Origin: Draconibacterium orientale
GTDB lineage: Bacteria; Bacteroidota; Bacteroidia; Bacteroidales; UBA1556
NCBI GenBank assembly: GCA_022736595.1
Contig: DZDC01000047.1
Location: 1 to 17,413 of the forward strand
Direction: 5' to 3'
Length of the DNA: 17,413 nucleotides
How positions within the stretch are numbered: position 1 is the stretch's first letter; the number at the start of each line of letters is the position of its first letter. The notes beneath the pieces are model-generated. The model worked only from the letters and a program-made list of their open reading frames with translations, was not told the origin of the DNA and ran no database searches. A program made the translations under genes and the position numbers. Of this stretch, positions 16,911 to 17,413 are shown in pieces.

Positions 16911-17043
16911 GAGGGATTCTAAAAATTAGATTTTTTGAGGCGGACAAGATTTTAAAACCGGAGTTTACTATTGTAAATGTCCCGATAGATATCGGGATTA
17001 AAATCGAAGTCCAACGAAGAAAAAGCAATTTTTAGAACTCCCG
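16911..17043. repeat. Long interrupted palindrome, MITE-like or structured RNA element
   Basis: The two ends of a roughly 130-base stretch are complementary. TTCTAAAAATT (16917-16927) pairs exactly with AATTTTTAGAA (17027-17037), and GGGA (16913-16916) pairs with TCCC (17039-17042) around one bulged base. Further in, GGAC (16942-16945) pairs with GTCC (17009-17012), GATTTTAA (16948-16955) with TTAAAATC (16998-17005), and TTTAC (16964-16968) with GTAAA (16973-16977) around a TATT loop. TTAA lies directly on both sides (16907-16910 and 17044-17047), as a target-site duplication might. No coding potential is seen. Confidence 0.6.
16981..16996. repeat. Short palindrome CCCGATA-GA-TATCGGG
   Basis: A perfect 7-base inverted repeat with a 2-base loop, lying inside the right half of the larger hairpin element near its apex. 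GC-rich compared with the surroundings. Palindromes of this kind recur between genes in many Bacteroidota genomes; here it is a single copy. Confidence 0.6.
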
Positions 17044-17094
17044 TTAACTATATTTTTTAGGTTATATTATCATTATGGACTTACTAAAAGTTTG

Positions 17095-17108
17095 AGATTC
17101 CTCGCTGC
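17095..17108. repeat. REP-like repeat, copy 1 (partial)
   Basis: AGATTCCTCGCTGC, identical to the start of copy 2 exactly 60 bases downstream. The right half of the palindrome has decayed or is absent. Confidence 0.45.
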
Positions 17109-17154
17109 TTCCGTTCGATTGCTATAGGAACTCAAGAATACTTCCTCAAGATTT

Positions 17155-17179
17155 AGATTCCTCGCTGCGCTCGGAATCT
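17155..17179. repeat. REP-like repeat, copy 2 (complete palindrome)
   Basis: AGATTCC and GGAATCT form a 7-base stem around an 11-base GC-rich loop (TCGCTGCGCTC) that itself can fold (CGC-T-GCG). The core resembles a repeated extragenic palindrome widespread in Bacteroidota and other bacteria; that resemblance is from memory. Confidence 0.55.
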
Positions 17180-17189
17180 TTAGCTGAAA

Positions 17190-17230
17190 ATATCAATTTA
17201 AGTTAGTCGAAGTACAGGCTTAAATTATAT
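17190..17230. repeat. Inverted repeat hairpin
   Basis: AATTTAAG (17195-17202) pairs with CTTAAATT (17219-17226), and ATAT (17190-17193) with ATAT (17227-17230) around one bulged C. The 16-base loop is GC-richer than the stem. It has no T-tract, so it is not a typical terminator. Confidence 0.4.
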
Positions 17231-17308
17231 GACTATTAATACACAAATCATTACAATTACCTAAAATTTAGTGTTTTACGTAGTTATCTATTCTATCTTA
17301 GATTACAG

Positions 17309-17322
17309 CCTAAAATTTTAGG
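17309..17322. repeat. Perfect palindrome CCTAAAATTTTAGG
   Basis: A perfect 14-base palindrome. CCTAAAATTTA also occurs 49 bases upstream (from 17260). Could be a binding site for a dimeric protein or chance in AT-rich DNA. Confidence 0.3.
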
Positions 17323-17413
17323 GGGTTATCTTCTCCGGTTTTCTCTGAATAACTTTATGCTTTTTTGCTAATTTTTTGAACATTTGCAAATCTACAAACA
17401 GTATTAATCTTGC

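Larger units (their letters stand above)
16536..17413. other. Gene-poor, AT-rich region with palindromes
   Basis: This stretch of about 880 bases upstream of the response regulator has no convincing coding sequence. Only small minus-strand ORFs (55 and 21 codons) are present. It holds a long hairpin element, REP-like palindromes and several AT-rich inverted repeats, listed separately. It could be a recombination scar or an intergenic repeat nest. Confidence 0.7.

Noticed and set aside
16536..17413. CRISPR array or tRNA in the right-hand gap
   Set aside because: No regularly spaced direct repeats with unique spacers and no cloverleaf-like sequence could be found; only palindromes are present.

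Overview
The window looks like a chromosomal segment of a Bacteroidota bacterium, probably Flavobacteriales or a relative. No 16S gene is present to place it more closely. Four things point there: a surface protein with the gliding-motility-associated C-terminal domain used as a type IX secretion signal; a DUF4783 gene joined to nadC; promoters of the Bacteroidota type (TTTG about 20 bases before TAnnTTTG), including one near-perfect example; and the AT-rich composition with little Shine-Dalgarno signal.

Layout. (1) Positions 8-6019, minus strand: a tight four-gene operon, read from the right. It encodes a LysM protein with a transglycosylase-like domain that lacks the catalytic glutamate, two exported SGNH/GDSL proteins, and an MBOAT membrane O-acyltransferase. 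Gene junctions are 1 base overlapping, 0 bases and 10 bases. (2) 6101-7270, minus strand: a GT4-type glycosyltransferase. (3) 7388-10046, minus strand: a DUF389 membrane protein after the Na+/H+ antiporter NhaA, 1 base apart. (4) 10280-12235, plus strand: a large secreted Ig-like/adhesin-type protein with a type IX signal. (5) 12508-14726, plus strand: DUF4783 lipocalin-sized exported protein, nadC and a YihY/BrkB membrane protein, with a 4-base overlap and a 12-base gap. (6) 14710-16466, minus strand: a PhoB/PhoR-like two-component pair, convergent with (5) and overlapping its last gene by 17 bases. (7) 16536-17413: about 880 bases with no convincing gene but several palindromes, including a 130-base long hairpin element.

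How the genes fit together. The left operon is the most interesting part. An MBOAT acyl exporter with two periplasmic SGNH enzymes and a peptidoglycan-binding LysM protein is the composition expected of a surface O-acetylation machine, similar in logic to PatA/PatB/Ape1 (peptidoglycan) or AlgI/AlgJ/AlgX (alginate). The LysM/transglycosylase-like pseudoenzyme favours peptidoglycan as the target, but this is inference. The remaining genes are ordinary chromosomal genes (ion homeostasis, NAD synthesis, signalling). Nothing in the window looks like a phage, plasmid, CRISPR array or defence island.
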